A stretch of DNA of 64,000 bases from Azoarcus sp. (GCA_020725025.1 DYFV01000006.1:44695-108694); one strand, 5' to 3'; counted from the stretch's first letter, positions 1-8,388 are shown. The notes: generated from the letters alone by a model not told the origin. Program-made: numbers and translations.

Positions 1-651
1 CTGCGCTTCCAGATCGTCGCCGACGGCGTCTTCCATGCGGCGATGTACGCGGTCGCGGCGGTGGGCCTGTGGATGCTCTACCGTTCGCGCAAGGAGTTCA
101 CCGACGGCCGCGCCGATCGCAACCTGCTCGCCGACGTACTGATCGGCTTCGGTGCCTGGCACGTGATCGACGCGGTGCTCGACCACTGGGTGCTCGGCAT
201 CCACCGCATCCGCATGGACGTGGCGAACCCGCTCGTCTGGGACATCGGCTGGCTGGTGCTCTTCGGCCTGCCGCCGCTCATCGCCGGGCTGCTGATGAAG
301 CGCCGCTATCCACGCGCCACCCAGCTCCGGGAGCGCCGCACGGCGGGGTCCGGGCTGGCCCTGTCGCTCGCCGCGCTGGTGCTCGCGGCGGGCTGGGCGG
401 GCAGCCAGCCACCGCGCGGCGGCGGCGAGGAGACCGTCACCGTGGTGCTGCGACCCGACGTGCGGCCGGGCGAGTTTCTTGCCGCCCTCGCCGGTGACGA
501 CGCGCGGGTGCTGTGGAGCGATCGCCGCGGCGGGGTGTGGGTCCTCGCGCCGGGCGAGGACGGCTCGCGCCTGCGCTTCTACCGGCACGGCGCGCTCTTC
601 GTGAGCGGCGCGGTGCTTCCGGCCGGCTGTTCGGCCTGGCTCGAAACCTGA
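1..651 (+). CDS. DUF2243-type membrane protein, 5' end outside the window
   Basis: The frame is open from base 1, so the first ATG at 43 is probably internal; 216 residues are visible. The first visible residues read ADGVFHA, which fits the ADG-x-FHA signature I associate with DUF2243 membrane proteins. There are hydrophobic segments at about residues 11-28, 41-65, 77-98 and 117-134 of the visible part. After the usual membrane core the protein continues with a fourth helix and a soluble tail of about 75 residues, probably outside the cytoplasm, which I do not recognise. Function of the family is unknown. The gene ends 15 bases before the sugar dehydrogenase and probably shares its transcript. 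Confidence 0.75.
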   Translation: MRFQIVADGVFHAAMYAVAAVGLWMLYRSRKEFTDGRADRNLLADVLIGFGAWHVIDAVLDHWVLGIHRIRMDVANPLVWDIGWLVLFGLPPLIAGLLMKRRYPRATQLRERRTAGSGLALSLAALVLAAGWAGSQPPRGGGEETVTVVLRPDVRPGEFLAALAGDDARVLWSDRRGGVWVLAPGEDGSRLRFYRHGALFVSGAVLPAGCSAWLET

Positions 652-666
652 CTGGAGGGATGTCCC

Positions 667-1800
667 GTGCAAGCCATGTCTCAGCTGATCGCCTGCCTGA
701 TCGTCCTCGGCCCCGTTCTCGCCGTACAGCCCGGCTGCGCCGCCGACAACGGACGCGATCGGTCGGTCCGGATCGATACCGTGGCCGAGGGACTGGTGCA
801 CCCCTGGGGCCTCGCCTTCCTGCCCGACGGGCGCATGCTGGTGACCGAGCGCCCGGGACGCCTGCGCATCGTCTCGCCCGAGGGGGCACTCTCGGAGCCG
901 CTGGCGGGCGTGCCCGAGGTCTTCGCGCAGGACCAGGGCGGACTGCTCGACGTGGCGCTCGACCCCGACTTCGTCACGAACCGGCTGGTCTATCTCTCGT
1001 ACGCGGAGCCGGGGCCCGGCGGTGCTTCGACGGCGGTGGCGCGGGGCCGGCTGGAGGGAAACGCGCTCGCCGACGTGCGCGTGATCTTCCGGCAGGAGCC
1101 CAAGGTCGAGGGCGGCAACCACTTCGGATCGCGGCTCGTCTTCGCGCCCGACGGCAAGCTCTTCGTCACCCTGGGCGAGCGCTTCAAGTTCGAGCCGGCC
1201 CAGGATCTCTCCAACCACCTGGGCACCATCGTGCGCATCGACCCGGACGGCTCGGTGCCGCAGGACAATCCCTTCGTCGGCCGCCAGGATGCGAAGCCCG
1301 AGATCTGGTCCTACGGCCACCGCAACATCCAGGCGGCGGCGATCCACCCGGAGACCGGCGCCTTGTGGGAGGTCGAGCACGGTCCTCGCGGCGGCGACGA
1401 GCTCAACATCGCCGAGGCCGGGCGCAACTACGGCTGGCCGCTGGTGAGCTGGGGCCGGCACTACACCGGCGGCGACATCCCGGACCCGCCCACCCGCCCG
1501 GATCTCGCCCAGTCCATCCTGCAGTGGACGCCGGTCATCGCCCCCTCGGGCATGAGCTTCTACACCGGGAAGCTTTTCGCCGACTGGCGGGGCGAGCTGC
1601 TGGTGGGGAGCCTGGTCGACGAGGCGGTCGTGCGCATCGCCCAGGACGGCAGCTCGGCCCGGGAGAAGGCGCGCGTTCCCATCGGTGCGCGGGTGCGCGA
1701 CGTGGTGCAGGGGCCCGAGGGCGCCATCTACGTCCTGACCGACGAGGACGACGGCAGGCTTCTGAAGCTCACGCCGCAGCCGGACGGCAGCCCGTCCTGA
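667..1800 (+). CDS. PQQ-dependent aldose sugar dehydrogenase-like protein (soluble GDH/YliI family)
   Basis: This is an exported beta-propeller of the soluble glucose dehydrogenase family, 377 residues, which oxidises sugars or alcohols in the periplasm with PQQ. The first 26 residues form a signal peptide. Family blocks are clear: HPWGLAFLPDGRMLVTE, QGGLLDVALDPDF, GGNHFGSRLVFAPDGKLFVT and SYGHRNIQ followed by EHGPRGGDELN. I chose the GTG at 667 because GGAGGG lies at 654-659; the ATG at 676 would be too far from it. The position usually occupied by the catalytic base in the ALHPDF block is Asp here, so activity is not assured. The true substrate cannot be read from sequence. Confidence 0.85.
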   Translation: MQAMSQLIACLIVLGPVLAVQPGCAADNGRDRSVRIDTVAEGLVHPWGLAFLPDGRMLVTERPGRLRIVSPEGALSEPLAGVPEVFAQDQGGLLDVALDPDFVTNRLVYLSYAEPGPGGASTAVARGRLEGNALADVRVIFRQEPKVEGGNHFGSRLVFAPDGKLFVTLGERFKFEPAQDLSNHLGTIVRIDPDGSVPQDNPFVGRQDAKPEIWSYGHRNIQAAAIHPETGALWEVEHGPRGGDELNIAEAGRNYGWPLVSWGRHYTGGDIPDPPTRPDLAQSILQWTPVIAPSGMSFYTGKLFADWRGELLVGSLVDEAVVRIAQDGSSAREKARVPIGARVRDVVQGPEGAIYVLTDEDDGRLLKLTPQPDGSPS

Positions 1801-1865
1801 GTCGCAGCGGCCGCCCGGATCGCGGAGCGCAGCGTTCCACCCCTACCCACCAAGGAGACTCTCCC

Positions 1866-2378
1866 ATGCCCTGGCTCATTTCGGCCGCCGTCGCCGCCAC
1901 CGTAGGCGGCGTTCACCTCGATCCGACCCTCCAGGTCGACGGCCGCACGCTCCATCTCATGAGCTGCGGCGTCCGTGACACGCTTTGGATCGATCACTAC
2001 GCCGCCGGGCTCTATGTGCCGGCGGGCGCTTCCACGACCGCCGCGGCCGACGCCGACAAGGCCAAGGCGGTGCGGCTGAAGGTGATCGAGGTGCGCTACC
2101 TGCCCAAGAAGATCCCGGAGAAATGGCGCGGCGCACTGAAAAGCGAGCTCGAGCACGAGCCCATGGTGCAAGTGCGCGAGGCCTACGGGGCGCTGTCGAA
2201 CGGCGACGTGGTCACCTTCAGCTATATCCCCGGCGAAGGCGTGACCATGCGGGTCAACGGCGAGAAGGTGGTGCACACCTCGGGACACGGAGTGATCCAG
2301 GCCATCCTGGAAGCCTGGGCCGAGAAGGACCCGATCGCCGGCAAGCTGCACCGCCTGAAGCTCGAGCATCCGTGCTGA
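1866..2378 (+). CDS. chalcone-isomerase-like exported protein (copy 1)
   Basis: A 170-residue protein with a short hydrophobic N-terminus and a bacterial chalcone-isomerase-like fold. The diagnostic block GVRDTLWIDHYAAGLYVP is followed by a run of alternating strands and a C-terminal HGVIQAILEAW helix. It starts at ATG 1866 behind AAGGAG. The protein is a clear paralogue of the product of 4558-5166 (GVRDTLWIEHYAAVLYLP there). Bacterial members of this family are not flavonoid enzymes; a small hydrophobic ligand is the usual guess and nothing here settles it. It is convergent with the CAP-domain gene. Confidence 0.8.
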   Translation: MPWLISAAVAATVGGVHLDPTLQVDGRTLHLMSCGVRDTLWIDHYAAGLYVPAGASTTAAADADKAKAVRLKVIEVRYLPKKIPEKWRGALKSELEHEPMVQVREAYGALSNGDVVTFSYIPGEGVTMRVNGEKVVHTSGHGVIQAILEAWAEKDPIAGKLHRLKLEHPC

Positions 2379-2418
2379 CCGGTCCGGGCCGACACGCGGG
2401 GATACGGGCCGCCGCGCG

Positions 2419-3123
2419 TCAGCGCGACTCGACGCGGTCGTCGAACACCGTGTAACGGGTCCCGTCCTCCGCCTGAGCGGCAAAGGCCTGCCCGCGCGCG
2501 GGCAGCCCGATGCCGAGCTCGGCGGGGCGGCACCGGAGGTGGCGGCGAAGGGCGTGCGCCTCGAGTGCGTAGGTCTGCTCGCCCACCCGGTAGTCGATCG
2601 GTTGCCCGGTCAGATTGCGCACTTCGAAACGGATTGCCGCACTCCTGGGGCGGCCGAAGAGCTGTACGCCGAAATGGCGCCCGCCCTCCCCCTGGGCGAC
2701 GCCGACGCCGACCTCGCGCAGCGCCGGGTCCAGCATGTTCTCACGATGCTCGGGGGATCCCTTCCAGCCTTCGACCAGCGCCCGGGCGAGCGCTTCGGCA
2801 GAATCGAAGCCCGCGGAGCGGTATTGGTAGCCGATGTTCTCGGCGACGATGCAAGGGTCGTAGCCTTCGGCCATGGCGCGCTCTGCCGGCCGGCGGCCGT
2901 CGGCGGCATGGCCGTACCGGCCGGTCTTCGCCATGTAGCCGGCGAACGCCCGAGCGGCCGCTGCCAGCGCCTCATTCCTGTCCACCGGCTCAAGCCCCTT
3001 TGCCTGACGAAAGGCGTTGGTCTGCTCGACGATGTGCGGTTCGGCCTCGCTCGGGGCAAACGCAGCGGCCGGCTGCACGAGCAGGGTGATGCCGGCCAGC
3101 ACGGCGCCCGCGCAATACCTCAC
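2419..3123 (-). CDS. CAP/SCP-domain exported protein
   Basis: A secreted CAP-superfamily protein of about 234 residues. The signal peptide runs through RYCAGAVLAG to an AAA-AF cleavage region. CAP landmarks are TNAFRQAKGL at the start of the domain, the cavity His in GRYGHAADG, the Glu in VAENIGYQY and the SPEHRENML signature. About 70 residues follow the CAP domain and form a separate beta-rich tail (from about FEVRNLTGQPIDYR). I place the start at GTG 3123, which overlaps the upstream stop by GTGA and has GGAGA 7 bases upstream. A longer ATG start at 3174 would overlap the upstream gene by 55 bases with an Arg-rich leader. Role unknown. Confidence 0.8.
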   Translation of the reverse strand: MRYCAGAVLAGITLLVQPAAAFAPSEAEPHIVEQTNAFRQAKGLEPVDRNEALAAAARAFAGYMAKTGRYGHAADGRRPAERAMAEGYDPCIVAENIGYQYRSAGFDSAEALARALVEGWKGSPEHRENMLDPALREVGVGVAQGEGGRHFGVQLFGRPRSAAIRFEVRNLTGQPIDYRVGEQTYALEAHALRRHLRCRPAELGIGLPARGQAFAAQAEDGTRYTVFDDRVESR

Positions 3124-3518
3124 CGGCCGTCTCCGGCGCGCGCGGGCGGCTGGGTCGGGCCGTTGCTTACGCACAGGATGTCGAAGAAGCGCACCTTGCG
3201 ATGAAAGTCGATCTCGTCAAGATCGGGTATCCGTGTGCCACCCGGCAGCACGAGGCTCGGCACGCCTTCGCCCTCCCCCGGATAGCCGCGCAGGCGGGCC
3301 TCAGCGCCCACCACCAGGCTCTTCGCCCCCCGGATCAGTCGCGGTTCGTGGCTGGGGCCGGTATAAGTCGTGACCGGCGGACGGTATTGGGTCCGACCGT
3401 AGGCATTGACCCAGCAGCCCCATGCGTTTTCCGGTGGCGAGCGCCGGAAGGCCTCCAGCGGCACCGGCTGAGTGCAGGCCCATGCGAGGCTCGCTGCCGC
3501 AAGCGCGGCCGCCCTCAT
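3120..3518 (-). CDS. beta/gamma-crystallin-like exported protein (copy 1)
   Basis: A 132-residue protein with a signal peptide (MRAAALAAASLAWACTQ). It aligns over most of its length with the product of 24580-24996: CWVNAYGRTQYRPP against CWVTIYDGKQFEPP, then SLVVGAEARLRGYPGEG against SLIVGPRARITVYAEPT, and a final (F/I)DILC or IKVQC. The shared pattern of a Y/F-rich strand, a G-rich turn and a distal ID-x-L-x-VG resembles beta/gamma-crystallin repeats, which is my tentative fold call. The start at 3518 has GGGAGG upstream. It is translationally coupled to the CAP gene and 41 bases downstream of the SYLF gene, so all three are likely one minus-strand operon. Confidence 0.65.
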   Translation of the reverse strand: MRAAALAAASLAWACTQPVPLEAFRRSPPENAWGCWVNAYGRTQYRPPVTTYTGPSHEPRLIRGAKSLVVGAEARLRGYPGEGEGVPSLVLPGGTRIPDLDEIDFHRKVRFFDILCVSNGPTQPPARAGDGR

Positions 3519-3559
3519 GGCGCCTCCCGTTCGCTGCCGGCCGGGCATGCGCGCGCCGC

Positions 3560-4312
3560 TCAAGTCTTCGGCGGCAGCGTCCTCTGCAGGACGGTGGCGC
3601 GCGGGCTCCTCACCTTGCCGCTGAGGATGGCTTCGGGGTTGGCCTTCGGGGCCTTGTAGAAGGCCCGATTCTCCTCGTCGTCCCAGGTGATGTCGCTGAT
3701 GCCCACCGTGGCGCCGGCGAACAGGCCCTCGGTGTCCGACCAGGCGATCACGTCGCCGCCCTTGCCCGCCGCCGCCTGCCCGAGCGCCGAGTAGTCGATG
3801 ATGGTGAAACCGGCGTCGGCGGTCAGGGAGAAGGTACTGTCGCCCTTGAACGCGTTCACCGACTTCTCGTTCATGAGCAGGAAGGCGACCGCTCCGGCCT
3901 CCACGCCGGCCTGGGCGCCGACGCTGATCGCCGCCAGGTTGTAGAAGACGGGGTCGCTCCACTTCTTGCCGTCCAGCCGCGCGACCAGCAATCCCTCGCC
4001 CCCGCGCCCGCCGACCACGAAGGCCGCGCGAGCGTAGTCCGGCACGATCAGGAGGCCTTGGGCGCGCCGCATCAGGGCGAGCAACTCCGGATCGGACTTC
4101 ATCTGCTCCACCACGGTGGCCGCGTCCTTCACCAGCTCGCGCGCATCGGCCCGCTGCTCCCGGGCCTCCTGGCCGACCGCTGCCGCCGGCCTGTCCTTCT
4201 CGCCCGCAGTCATGTGCTGGTCGGCCGTGACCGAGGGCGCTAGTAACGCGAAGGCACCCGTCACGAGCGGCACGGCGACGAGGGGCATGATGCGATTGCG
4301 GGTGTGTCTCAT
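3560..4312 (-). CDS. SYLF (Ysc84) lipid-binding domain protein, exported
   Basis: A 250-residue exported protein with a signal peptide of about 30 residues, then a charged linker and a SYLF domain from about residue 60 to the end. Typical SYLF blocks are visible: AQGLLIVPDYARAAFVVGG, GGEGLLVAR, YNLAAISVGAQAGVEA and WDDEENRAFYK. SYLF domains bind phosphoinositides in eukaryotes; bacterial members are periplasmic or outer-membrane proteins of unclear role, often found with BON and PRC-barrel stress proteins as here. The start at 4312 has AGGAGA upstream. It is the first gene of the SYLF, crystallin-like, CAP minus-strand operon and is divergent from the second chalcone-isomerase-like gene. Confidence 0.9.
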   Translation of the reverse strand: MRHTRNRIMPLVAVPLVTGAFALLAPSVTADQHMTAGEKDRPAAAVGQEAREQRADARELVKDAATVVEQMKSDPELLALMRRAQGLLIVPDYARAAFVVGGRGGEGLLVARLDGKKWSDPVFYNLAAISVGAQAGVEAGAVAFLLMNEKSVNAFKGDSTFSLTADAGFTIIDYSALGQAAAGKGGDVIAWSDTEGLFAGATVGISDITWDDEENRAFYKAPKANPEAILSGKVRSPRATVLQRTLPPKT

Positions 4313-4557
4313 GATGCAGGTCTCCTGCGGGTTGAACGCCTTCGTTCCCGCAAGTCATGTTCCTGCAGGAGCGATCCCGACGATGAGGGCGACGTGCCGG
4401 CCGAGCCGCGGGAACGTGCGTTGCGAGCCCCGTAGCTCGGGCGCCTGCCCACCGCCGCCACGCCGGACTCGTGTTGGCAGCCCTCCGCCGCTCCGGCCGG
4501 GTGCGAGTGACGGGTCGGACGGATCGGGAGGCACGCCCGGACCGGGAGGGGGAGCGC

Positions 4558-5166
4558 ATGAGGACCGTGTTGGGTGGTGTAGCCGTGTTTGCGGCAGCGG
4601 TTTCGGCATTCGCCATGCCGGGCGCGATGCGGGTGGGCGGGCAGACGCTGGCCGCGGCGATATGCGGCGTGCGCGACACCTTGTGGATCGAGCATTACGC
4701 CGCGGTGCTCTACCTGCCCGGCAAGGCGTCCGCCGCCATCGAGCTGGCCGACCCGCAGCGCCCCAAGGCGCTGCGCATGCGGATCATGGACCCGCGGCTG
4801 ATGCCTCGGGAGATTCCATCGAAGTGGCACGATCCGCTGGCACGCCACCTGGATGCGGGAACGCTGTCGCGGGCTCAGCGGGCATACCGCACCCTGCGCC
4901 GGGGCGATCGGCTCACCCTCGCCTATCGACCAGACGCGGGGGTCACGCTGCGCGTCAACCGGCGTCTGGTGGCGACCGCGCCCGGCCATGAGCTGATCGA
5001 TGCGATCCTCGAAACCTGGGCGGACGGCGAGCCGCTGCCCACCAAGCTCCGGCAGGTGCTCGCACGCAACCCTTGCACTACTCCGGCGGTACCGGAAAAG
5101 ACCGGCGTGGCCGGTCCCTACAACGAAGCGGGTACGGCGTTTGCACGCGTCATGGGCCCTTCATGA
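4558..5166 (+). CDS. chalcone-isomerase-like exported protein (copy 2)
   Basis: A 202-residue paralogue of the product of 1866-2378. It has a signal peptide (about residues 1-20), the GVRDTLWIEHYAAVLYLP block and the C-terminal GHELIDAILETWADG helix. It carries an extra tail of about 30 residues after NPC that copy 1 lacks. I chose ATG 4558 because a purine-rich GGGAGGGGGAG lies just upstream and the signal peptide starts there. The pair flanks the minus-strand SYLF operon, as if one copy was separated by insertion or rearrangement. Function unknown. Confidence 0.8.
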   Translation: MRTVLGGVAVFAAAVSAFAMPGAMRVGGQTLAAAICGVRDTLWIEHYAAVLYLPGKASAAIELADPQRPKALRMRIMDPRLMPREIPSKWHDPLARHLDAGTLSRAQRAYRTLRRGDRLTLAYRPDAGVTLRVNRRLVATAPGHELIDAILETWADGEPLPTKLRQVLARNPCTTPAVPEKTGVAGPYNEAGTAFARVMGPS

Positions 5167-5190
5167 CCGATCCCTCGAAAGGAGGTACGC

Positions 5191-5538
5191 ATGCACTTCG
5201 CCAGGATCATCGCCGTGGCCTTGGCCGCGCTCTTGCCCATGTCCTACCTCGCGGGCTGCGCGCCCACGCAGACCCACCGCGCCACCGGCCAGGTGATCGA
5301 CGACTCGGCGATCACCGCCCGAGTGAAGACCGCCCTGATCAAGGAGGCGGGTCTCGGCGACACGACCGCCATCAACGTCGACACCTATCGAGGCGTGGTC
5401 CAGCTTTCGGGCTTTGTCGAGTCGGCGGTCCTCAAGCAGCGCGCGGAACAGATCGCGCGCGGCGTGCAAGGCGTGGAATCGGTGGACAACGCCCTGCGGA
5501 TCGCCCCGCCGCCCACGGGCGGCACGAGCGCACGCTGA
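5191..5538 (+). CDS. BON-domain lipoprotein
   Basis: A 115-residue lipoprotein. The lipobox is LAGC at about residues 20-23, followed by a single BON domain from about residue 38 (DDSAITARVKTALIKE) to 105 (VESVDNALRI). BON domains attach to membranes and are common in OsmY-type stress proteins. A perfect AAAGGAGGT ribosome-binding site lies 5 to 8 bases before ATG 5191, so translation should be strong. It sits 24 bases after copy 2 of the chalcone-isomerase-like gene and is followed by a candidate terminator hairpin. Confidence 0.88.
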   Translation: MHFARIIAVALAALLPMSYLAGCAPTQTHRATGQVIDDSAITARVKTALIKEAGLGDTTAINVDTYRGVVQLSGFVESAVLKQRAEQIARGVQGVESVDNALRIAPPPTGGTSAR

Positions 5539-5548
5539 AGCGCCCACG

Positions 5549-5596
5549 AGCTGTCCCGCGCCACGCCGCCCGCCGACAGCGGCGCGGGAGCTTTCT
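5549..5596 (+). terminator. candidate terminator after the BON lipoprotein
   Basis: A stem of CCCGCGCC (5555-5562) with GGCGCGGG (5581-5588) is extended by AGCT pairing (5549-5552 with 5589-5592) across a two-base bulge, and is followed by a short pyrimidine run TTTCTCCTCCC. The U-tract is weak. Confidence 0.5.
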
Positions 5597-5939
5597 CCTC
5601 CCTCGGCTTGGCGGATCACGCGCGAAAGACGGGGAAGCGAGAACTTACAAGCGCTTGTAATTCGTTCACGAGCCGTTGCGTGTCATCGCGGGCTCGATCC
5701 GGAAGAGCTTGCGACCCCCTGGGCGGCTTGCTTCTTGCTGCCGAGGGGCCGGGGAATCCGGTTCAGCACCTGCGCCAGCCACGACGACGAGAATCCGGTC
5801 TGCCGCACCCGTCCCCCTGCCTGGCGAAAGCCCGCGATCCCCCGATCCCGGCGACATGGCGTCTCCGCCAATCCGTCGCGTACGTCCGGGACCACACCAC
5901 GGCCGCGATGCCATGCCCGACCATCAGGAGTCGACAATC
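5597..5939. other. intergenic region without a recognisable gene
   Basis: I see no convincing coding frame here. The stretch holds a perfect 16-bp palindrome (listed separately) and a ribosome-binding site AGGAG at its right end for the next gene. Short open frames on both strands look like GC-rich noise. Confidence 0.5.
5645..5660. promoter_or_regulatory. 16-bp perfect palindrome with LacI-type core
   Basis: TTACAAGCGCTTGTAA is its own reverse complement. The AAGCGCTT core matches the core of the AglR-type operators at 48.9 and 51.9 kb, but the flanks differ (TTAC rather than ACC). It may be a site for another LacI-family regulator. No clear promoter was recognised around it. Confidence 0.4.
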
Positions 5940-6296
5940 ATGACCACGCTCGCAAGGCGCACCCACATCGTCTCCCTCGCCGTCCCGCCCATCGTCTGGC
6001 TCGCCTACTTCGTCCTGAGCTATCTCGTCGTCGCGCTCGGCTGCAGCCTGCCGGCCAGCGAAGCGACCTTGCGCGGCGCGCTCGCCGTCATCGCAGGCGC
6101 GAGTCTGATCGTGATCTTCTCGGCAGGTGCCGAATCCTTGAAGTCCTGGCGCAGCGCGCGCCAAGAGAGAAATGCCGGCGATCGCCAGCACCGCACCTCA
6201 CTGGCACTGCTCGCCCTGCTCCTGTGCGGACTGGCGCTGCTCGGCACCGTTTGGGGCGGCCTGAACCTCTTCATGCTTGCGCCGTGCCAGGGATGA
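5940..6296 (+). CDS. small three-helix membrane protein, paralogue of the product of 23039-23338
   Basis: A 118-residue protein with hydrophobic segments at about residues 13-35, 46-63 and 88-110. The layout and several positions match the 99-residue protein encoded at the end of the CoxI-III gene: an IVW-x(2)-F start, a loop with a charged basic stretch, and a C-terminal LFMLAPCQ that parallels VFMVPICE. I infer an oxidase-associated accessory protein, helped by the nearby CtaG-like gene. AGGAG lies 9 bases before ATG 5940. No defined family is recognised. Confidence 0.65.
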   Translation: MTTLARRTHIVSLAVPPIVWLAYFVLSYLVVALGCSLPASEATLRGALAVIAGASLIVIFSAGAESLKSWRSARQERNAGDRQHRTSLALLALLLCGLALLGTVWGGLNLFMLAPCQG

Positions 6297-6408
6297 CTCG
6301 TCCCTTCCCGCCCGATCCGTTCCGTCCTGGCCCCGGGGCCCCAGCCGTTCGGCGTGCTCCGGCAGGCTCCAGGACGGTCCGGGGTCGCGCACGTCCGGCT
6401 ACGATGCG

Positions 6409-7452
6409 ATGACGACAGTCACGGATGCCGCAGCCTTCGTCCGTCGCACCCTGGTCGTGCTGGGACTGATCGCGCTCGCGCTGCTCCTGTGGCGTGTTGC
6501 CTATGCCCTGCTGCTCGCCTTCGGCGGGGTGCTCCTGGCGGTGCTGCTGCGCGGCCTCGCGCGCAAGGTGCGCGACTGGACGCCGCTGGGCATCGGCTGG
6601 TCGATGGCGGTGGTGGGCGTGGCGCTGGTGGGACTGATCGTGCTCGTGGCCGCCCTGCTGGGACCGTCGGTCTCCGCCCAGCTCGGCGAGTTGGGGGACA
6701 CGCTGACCCAGGGAATGAGCAAGGTGCGCGATTACCTCCAGGAGCGGCCATGGGGCCAGGAGCTCCTGAGCGGCATGACCCAGGGCGCCCCGCAGGGCAG
6801 CGACCTGCTGCGCGCCGCGGCGACGGTCTTCGCGAGTGCCCTCGACGCGGTCCTCGCGCTCGTGCTGGTGATCTTCGCCGGCATCTATTTCGCGGCTGCA
6901 CCGGCGGTCTACAGCGACGGGCTGGTCCGCCTGCTGCCCAAAGGGCGCCAGGCGCGCGCGAAAGAGGTGCTGGACGCCACCGGCAAGGCCCTCTGGCTGT
7001 GGCTCCTGGGCCAATTCGTGATCATGGTCATCGTGGGCGTGCTCACCGCCGTCGGCCTCCTCATCGTGGGCGTGCCGCTCGCCCTGGCGCTCGGCTTCGT
7101 CGCCGGTCTGCTGGAGTTCATCCCCTTCATCGGCCCGATCGTGGCGGCCGTTCCGATCATCCTGGTCGCGCTCACCGCAGATCCCCAGACCGCGCTCTAC
7201 GCCGCGCTGGTCATCCTTGCGATCCAGCAGGTCGAGAGCCATCTGCTCGCGCCCATCGTCCAGCGCAAGGCCGTCACCCTGCCGCCGGTGCTGGTGCTGG
7301 TAGGGACCATCGCGCTTACCCTGCTGTTCGGCCCGATCGGAGCGGTGTTCGCCACGCCGCTGCTGGTGGTGGTGCTCGTCGTCGTGGAGATGCTGTACAT
7401 GGAAGACACCCTGGGGCAGCGCGTCGACGTACCCGGGAGCCGGAACGCATGA
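6409..7452 (+). CDS. AI-2E family transporter (UPF0118/PerM-type permease)
   Basis: A 347-residue polytopic membrane protein with the layout of the AI-2E exporter/PerM family: two N-terminal helices, a helix pair around residue 60-75, a soluble amphipathic segment (about 80-135), then a cluster of helices. Family motifs are LGLLEFIPFIGP-like FVAGLLEFIPFIGPIVAAVP and QQVESHLLAPIVQRKAVTLPP followed by GPIGAVFATPLL. Members export varied small molecules or ions; the substrate is not predictable. I use ATG 6409, where homology begins, rather than an upstream in-frame ATG at 6277 whose product would start with a Pro/Arg-rich stretch. It overlaps the next gene by ATGA. Confidence 0.88.
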   Translation: MTTVTDAAAFVRRTLVVLGLIALALLLWRVAYALLLAFGGVLLAVLLRGLARKVRDWTPLGIGWSMAVVGVALVGLIVLVAALLGPSVSAQLGELGDTLTQGMSKVRDYLQERPWGQELLSGMTQGAPQGSDLLRAAATVFASALDAVLALVLVIFAGIYFAAAPAVYSDGLVRLLPKGRQARAKEVLDATGKALWLWLLGQFVIMVIVGVLTAVGLLIVGVPLALALGFVAGLLEFIPFIGPIVAAVPIILVALTADPQTALYAALVILAIQQVESHLLAPIVQRKAVTLPPVLVLVGTIALTLLFGPIGAVFATPLLVVVLVVVEMLYMEDTLGQRVDVPGSRNA

Positions 7453-8315
7453 GGCTCGCGCACGCCCACGGCGAGGTATCGGAGGCGACGCTCGATCTGT
7501 GGTCGGCCTGGACCCTCGACCCCTTGGTGCTCGCCATGCTCGCCGTCGCCGCCGGCCTCTACTGGCGGGGCGTGCACAGCGCCTGGCGGCGTGGGGCAAG
7601 GCGCGCCGGGCCCGGCCCGCGCGAGGTCTCGGCCTTCGCCGCCGGCATGGCTGCGCTGGTCCTCTCCCTCGTGTGGCCGCTCGATGCGCTGGGCGAGGTG
7701 CTGTTCTCCGCCCACATGGCGCAGCATCTCGTCCTCATGAACGTGGCCGCGCCGCTGCTGGTGCTCGGGGCGCCGCTGCCGGCGATGCTGCGGGCGCTGC
7801 CGCGCGCCGGACAGCGCCTTGTCGGCGCCATGGTGCAAGCGTCCGCCTGGCGCTCCGGCTGGCGCCGGCTCTCCGGTGTCGCCGCGGCGACCGTGCTGCA
7901 GCAGGTGGTGCTGTGGTGGTGGCACACCCCGCGCGGCGTGGCCGCGGCGCTCGCCGACGAGCGGGTGCACATCGCCATGCACGCGACGCTGCTCGTCGCC
8001 GCCCTCCTGTTCTGGACGGCGGTGCTGCGTCCGCGCGCGCGCCGCTACTGGGCCTCCATCGCCGCGCTGGCGGTCACGCTCAAGCTGAGCGGGCTCGTGT
8101 GCATCACCCTGCTGCTCCTTCCCGCCGTGCGCTATACGGCCTATGGCCGGTCGGCGGCCGCCTGGGGGCTCTCGCCCGCCGAGGACGAACAGCTCGGCTG
8201 GGGGCTGATGATGATTGTCGGCAGCCTGAGCTATCTCGCCGCAGCCATCGCCCTCTTCGCCCTGTGGTTCCTCGTCCTCGAGCGCGCCCAGCCGGCCGCT
8301 GCCGACCGGGCGTGA
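7449..8315 (+). CDS. CtaG-like (caa3_CtaG) cytochrome c oxidase assembly protein
   Basis: A 288-residue membrane protein with about seven helices and the His-containing motifs of the caa3-type CtaG family: HMAQHLVLM near residue 97, VLWWWHTPRG near 158 and HIAMHATLL near 175. This family is needed for CuB or CuA site assembly in caa3-type oxidases. A cytochrome c oxidase operon of that general type lies 10 kb downstream, so the two are probably functionally linked. It starts by ATGA overlap with the AI-2E-type permease. Confidence 0.87.
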   Translation: MRLAHAHGEVSEATLDLWSAWTLDPLVLAMLAVAAGLYWRGVHSAWRRGARRAGPGPREVSAFAAGMAALVLSLVWPLDALGEVLFSAHMAQHLVLMNVAAPLLVLGAPLPAMLRALPRAGQRLVGAMVQASAWRSGWRRLSGVAAATVLQQVVLWWWHTPRGVAAALADERVHIAMHATLLVAALLFWTAVLRPRARRYWASIAALAVTLKLSGLVCITLLLLPAVRYTAYGRSAAAWGLSPAEDEQLGWGLMMIVGSLSYLAAAIALFALWFLVLERAQPAAADRA

Positions 8316-8388
8316 GCCGGCCGCCTGCCGCGCGGGAACGCCCCTTGCAGCCGCTCCAGGCCGCATTCTTCGGGAATCGGAACACGCA

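Noticed and set aside
1866..2378. Plant-type flavonoid chalcone isomerase
   Set aside because: The bacterial protein is exported, lacks flavonoid-pathway neighbours, and belongs to the CHI-like non-catalytic group.
3519..4679. Extension of the crystallin-like gene into one long minus-strand frame
   Set aside because: The frame overlaps the SYLF gene in another phase, and a signal peptide with ribosome-binding site begins at 3518.
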